A DNA stretch of 64,000 nt, from the NCBI GenBank assembly GCA_964036045.1, contig OZ038387.1, positions 18,812,794-18,876,793 on the forward strand. The letters run 5' to 3'. Made by a program: the position numbers and the translations under genes. This stretch comes from Eutreptiella sp. 'Long Island Sound 2002' (Eukaryota > Euglenozoa > Euglenophyceae > Eutreptiales > Eutreptiaceae). Position 1 is the first letter of the stretch. Each line of letters begins with the position of its first letter. Under the pieces are notes generated by a model that was given only the letters and a program-made list of their open reading frames with translations, did not search any database and had not been told where the DNA came from. Positions 50,801 to 53,800 of this stretch are shown piece by piece.

Positions 50801-53800
50801 AAGAAAATTGACAGCAATTGCAGTCTTGCGTACCATCGGCTACGGCTACACAGCGCGGCAACCCCAACAGCGATGAATTCTAGCACCAACTTGCCAGTTC
50901 GCTGCAAGGTGCTTGATTGCCGAAAATGGCACTGCACCTACGCCATGCCACACCACATGGCACAAGCGCACCCTGGTGTGTCCCATGACTATGCCGGGTG
51001 CAGCGAAGAGGAGAAAACAAAGGTGTTGCAAGCCTTTGACAATTTCCGGGCCCCATTGCCACCGAAGGCGAAGCCTGCTGCGCCGCCGGCTCTGCCCACT
51101 GTTCTCCCTGCTCTTCTCTCTGGGCCAAACCAAGGTAGTAGTAGCAGTAGCAGTAGTAGTAGCAGCAGCTCGTCCACCAATGCCTCCTCCGGTACGAGTG
51201 CATCCTCCAGCAGTAGTGCCCCGTCAGGCACTAGTGACTATGTGCCATCGGAATCCATGTCTGATGGGCCGGCAGCCTGCCGGGTCACAAGAGCACAAGC
51301 AGCCCGGCCAAAGAAGCGTGCTCGCCCCAAGAGTACCGGCAAGAGGGCACGCGACGAGTGGGAGGATGATTCCGAAGCTTGAGGCCCCTCCCCTCCCTTC
51401 GCCTCTCTCTCTCTCTCTCTCTCTCTCTATATGTCTGTGGCTCCCTTCGCTTCTCTACATATATGTCTGTGGTTTGTGACAAGGGGAAGGAAAGGCCTTT
51501 GGGCGAACTCAAGGCAACATTCAATACTACTCTGAAAGTGCTGCAGTGCAGCAAAACAATGACCATTCACAGTGCATCTTGTTAGCTTTGTGTGTTTGCG
51601 CGCTTGGACGGGGCCTGCCGGAAAAGGTGCTGGGTTTGGGTCAACCAAGGGGGGGGGGAGGGGTCCCCCCCCCCCCTTCGGAGGGGGGTGGGGGTCCCCC
51701 CCCCCCCCCCCTACAGCCCCCCAAACTGTCGAACACCCCTCGGGGTCACACATTGGCTGGCGGCGGCCCCCGTGGTCAAAGGGGATCAGAGTGGCTTCAG
51801 GCTCACACAGAGTGAATGGGCTTGTACTGCATTGCACTTGCCTATGGGGCTGGGCATTGCCATGCCTTAGGCAATGCATATCCCTTTTGCCCGTGTGGGG
51901 GGGGGGGGGGCTGGGGCATCCCACCGCATCCCAGTACAGGGAAGGGGGTGTTGTTGGGGGCCCCCAGAAGCAATTTGGAAGTGGCCGAGAGGCTTGTGGT
52001 GCGTTGCGTGATCTGGGGAAGCATTCTGCTACTTGGTAACCCGGCTGCGGCTGGATTCCCCAAGGGGCTACAATACAGGCCATAGGGTATAGGGCACAGG
52101 GTACAGGGTATGTACCCCGAATCTCGAATAATACCAAATGCTAAATAAAACAGAATCCCGTTCCTTAGTGGAGACCTGGTCCACCTGCTCGTTGCCAGAG
52201 CCCTGGTGCGTGGTGGGCGGCTAAGCGTCGGCCGCGGTCACCGGTTGCCAACCAAGGCGGTTGAAGGTGAAATGGCTTCATTTGCCCCCCCTTTTGCACA
52301 GTCACTTCTGCTCACACCCTCTGGGCCGCTGTGTCAGGTGAGTGTGACGTGTGGCTTCGGTCGTTGGCCAACATGATCGAGCACCATGCGGACCCCTGTA
52401 TACTGGCGCCGTCCGGCAAAGTCGAAGGGCGCACCCAAGTGTCGATGTATGCCTTTCCTTGTGCACCCTTCCTGCGCCGCAATGCCGCCCCGCAACATCT
52501 GACTTATCTTGCTCCCGTCCATCTATCTTCCTCTGATCGGTGGTGCGGTTTGATCTCTCCCTCTGCCAAGTCCACTCCACATACTGCCACAACACACTGC
52601 AGCGTGCCTACCTATTTCAGAGGTGTGCGGCACACTCAAGGCAGTTTGTCTGCGCCTGATGCCCCAGGGGGTGCATAAAGCTCACCATCGGGTGATTTTG
52701 CACGGTCAAAATACCGGCAGTTCGCCGCACTTCAGTGTGCCAATGCATCGAGCGGCTATTGACGATACGGTCTTGGTGCTATGCATGATTAAACAAGAAG
52801 AGAACCTCGTTGACGGCTTTGATAAACAAGGTCTTCCGAAGGTTCCCTTCATACAGTTCGTCTGCCAGCTGGACATGTCCAACCTGACTCCAAATTACGC
52901 TTGTTTCTGTCCTGGGTTTATGTCCCCGCTTTCCATTTTTACGCCTTTGGATTACCCCTACCCACCACCACCGCTACTACCAACACACTTCCTCCCGTTG
53001 TCATGGAGCCTTGTCAGTGTCCAATGCCCAAAGCCACCACCCTGGCAGCACCCCAGTGCCTGTGAGATATGCTGATGCGTACATTCATATTGGCTGGACC
53101 GGAACGTGGTGTGAGGCTGCGCGCATTTTGGCGTCGCGAGGACCTATACTTCCAGGCGAGCGCAGTGACACCCCCCCATATCGTTCCGTGTCACACGACT
53201 CAAATACTTCCAGTTTGCTCAGGCATAGAGTCCCAAACTGCACCTCTTCTGAGGGTTTGACCCCGCTCCGTGGCTCTTTGGCAACTCCTCCCCACACAGA
53301 TTTGTGGTGAGGCGTGTCACCCTTGAGCGCGGCTCGTCTGCACTGTTCACATTTTTATGGGGCGTTGTATGCGCGGTGCGCCCTCTTCCAAGTCGTTGAT
53401 GCGCCATCTGCCGCTCGAAGCACTACCCTTGGGTCAATTTGCATCGCTGCTCGTGTCATGCAGCGTCCCCTGCGACAGCAACCACAAGGAAGGCCCCTGG
53501 GAGGACAACGAGGAGAACGATCCATTCGTGGATGATCCCAACGACCTTTTGGATGAAGAGATCGCCTTTAAGGTCAAGATCAGCAACATTGTGTTTGACA
53601 TGGGTCAGGTATGGGGAAGTATGGGGTATGGAGACATGGGATGTTCATGGGGAGGCATGCCATGTCAACTTTGCTTTGTCCTTGAATCACCTTATGCCAG
53701 GTGGCCAGTGGCTAGTCATCATCGCCTCTTCCTTACAGGAACGGGCGCATTGCAAGTTTCATCACACGTTTGTTCGTTACCGCATCGACCCCACCGACCG

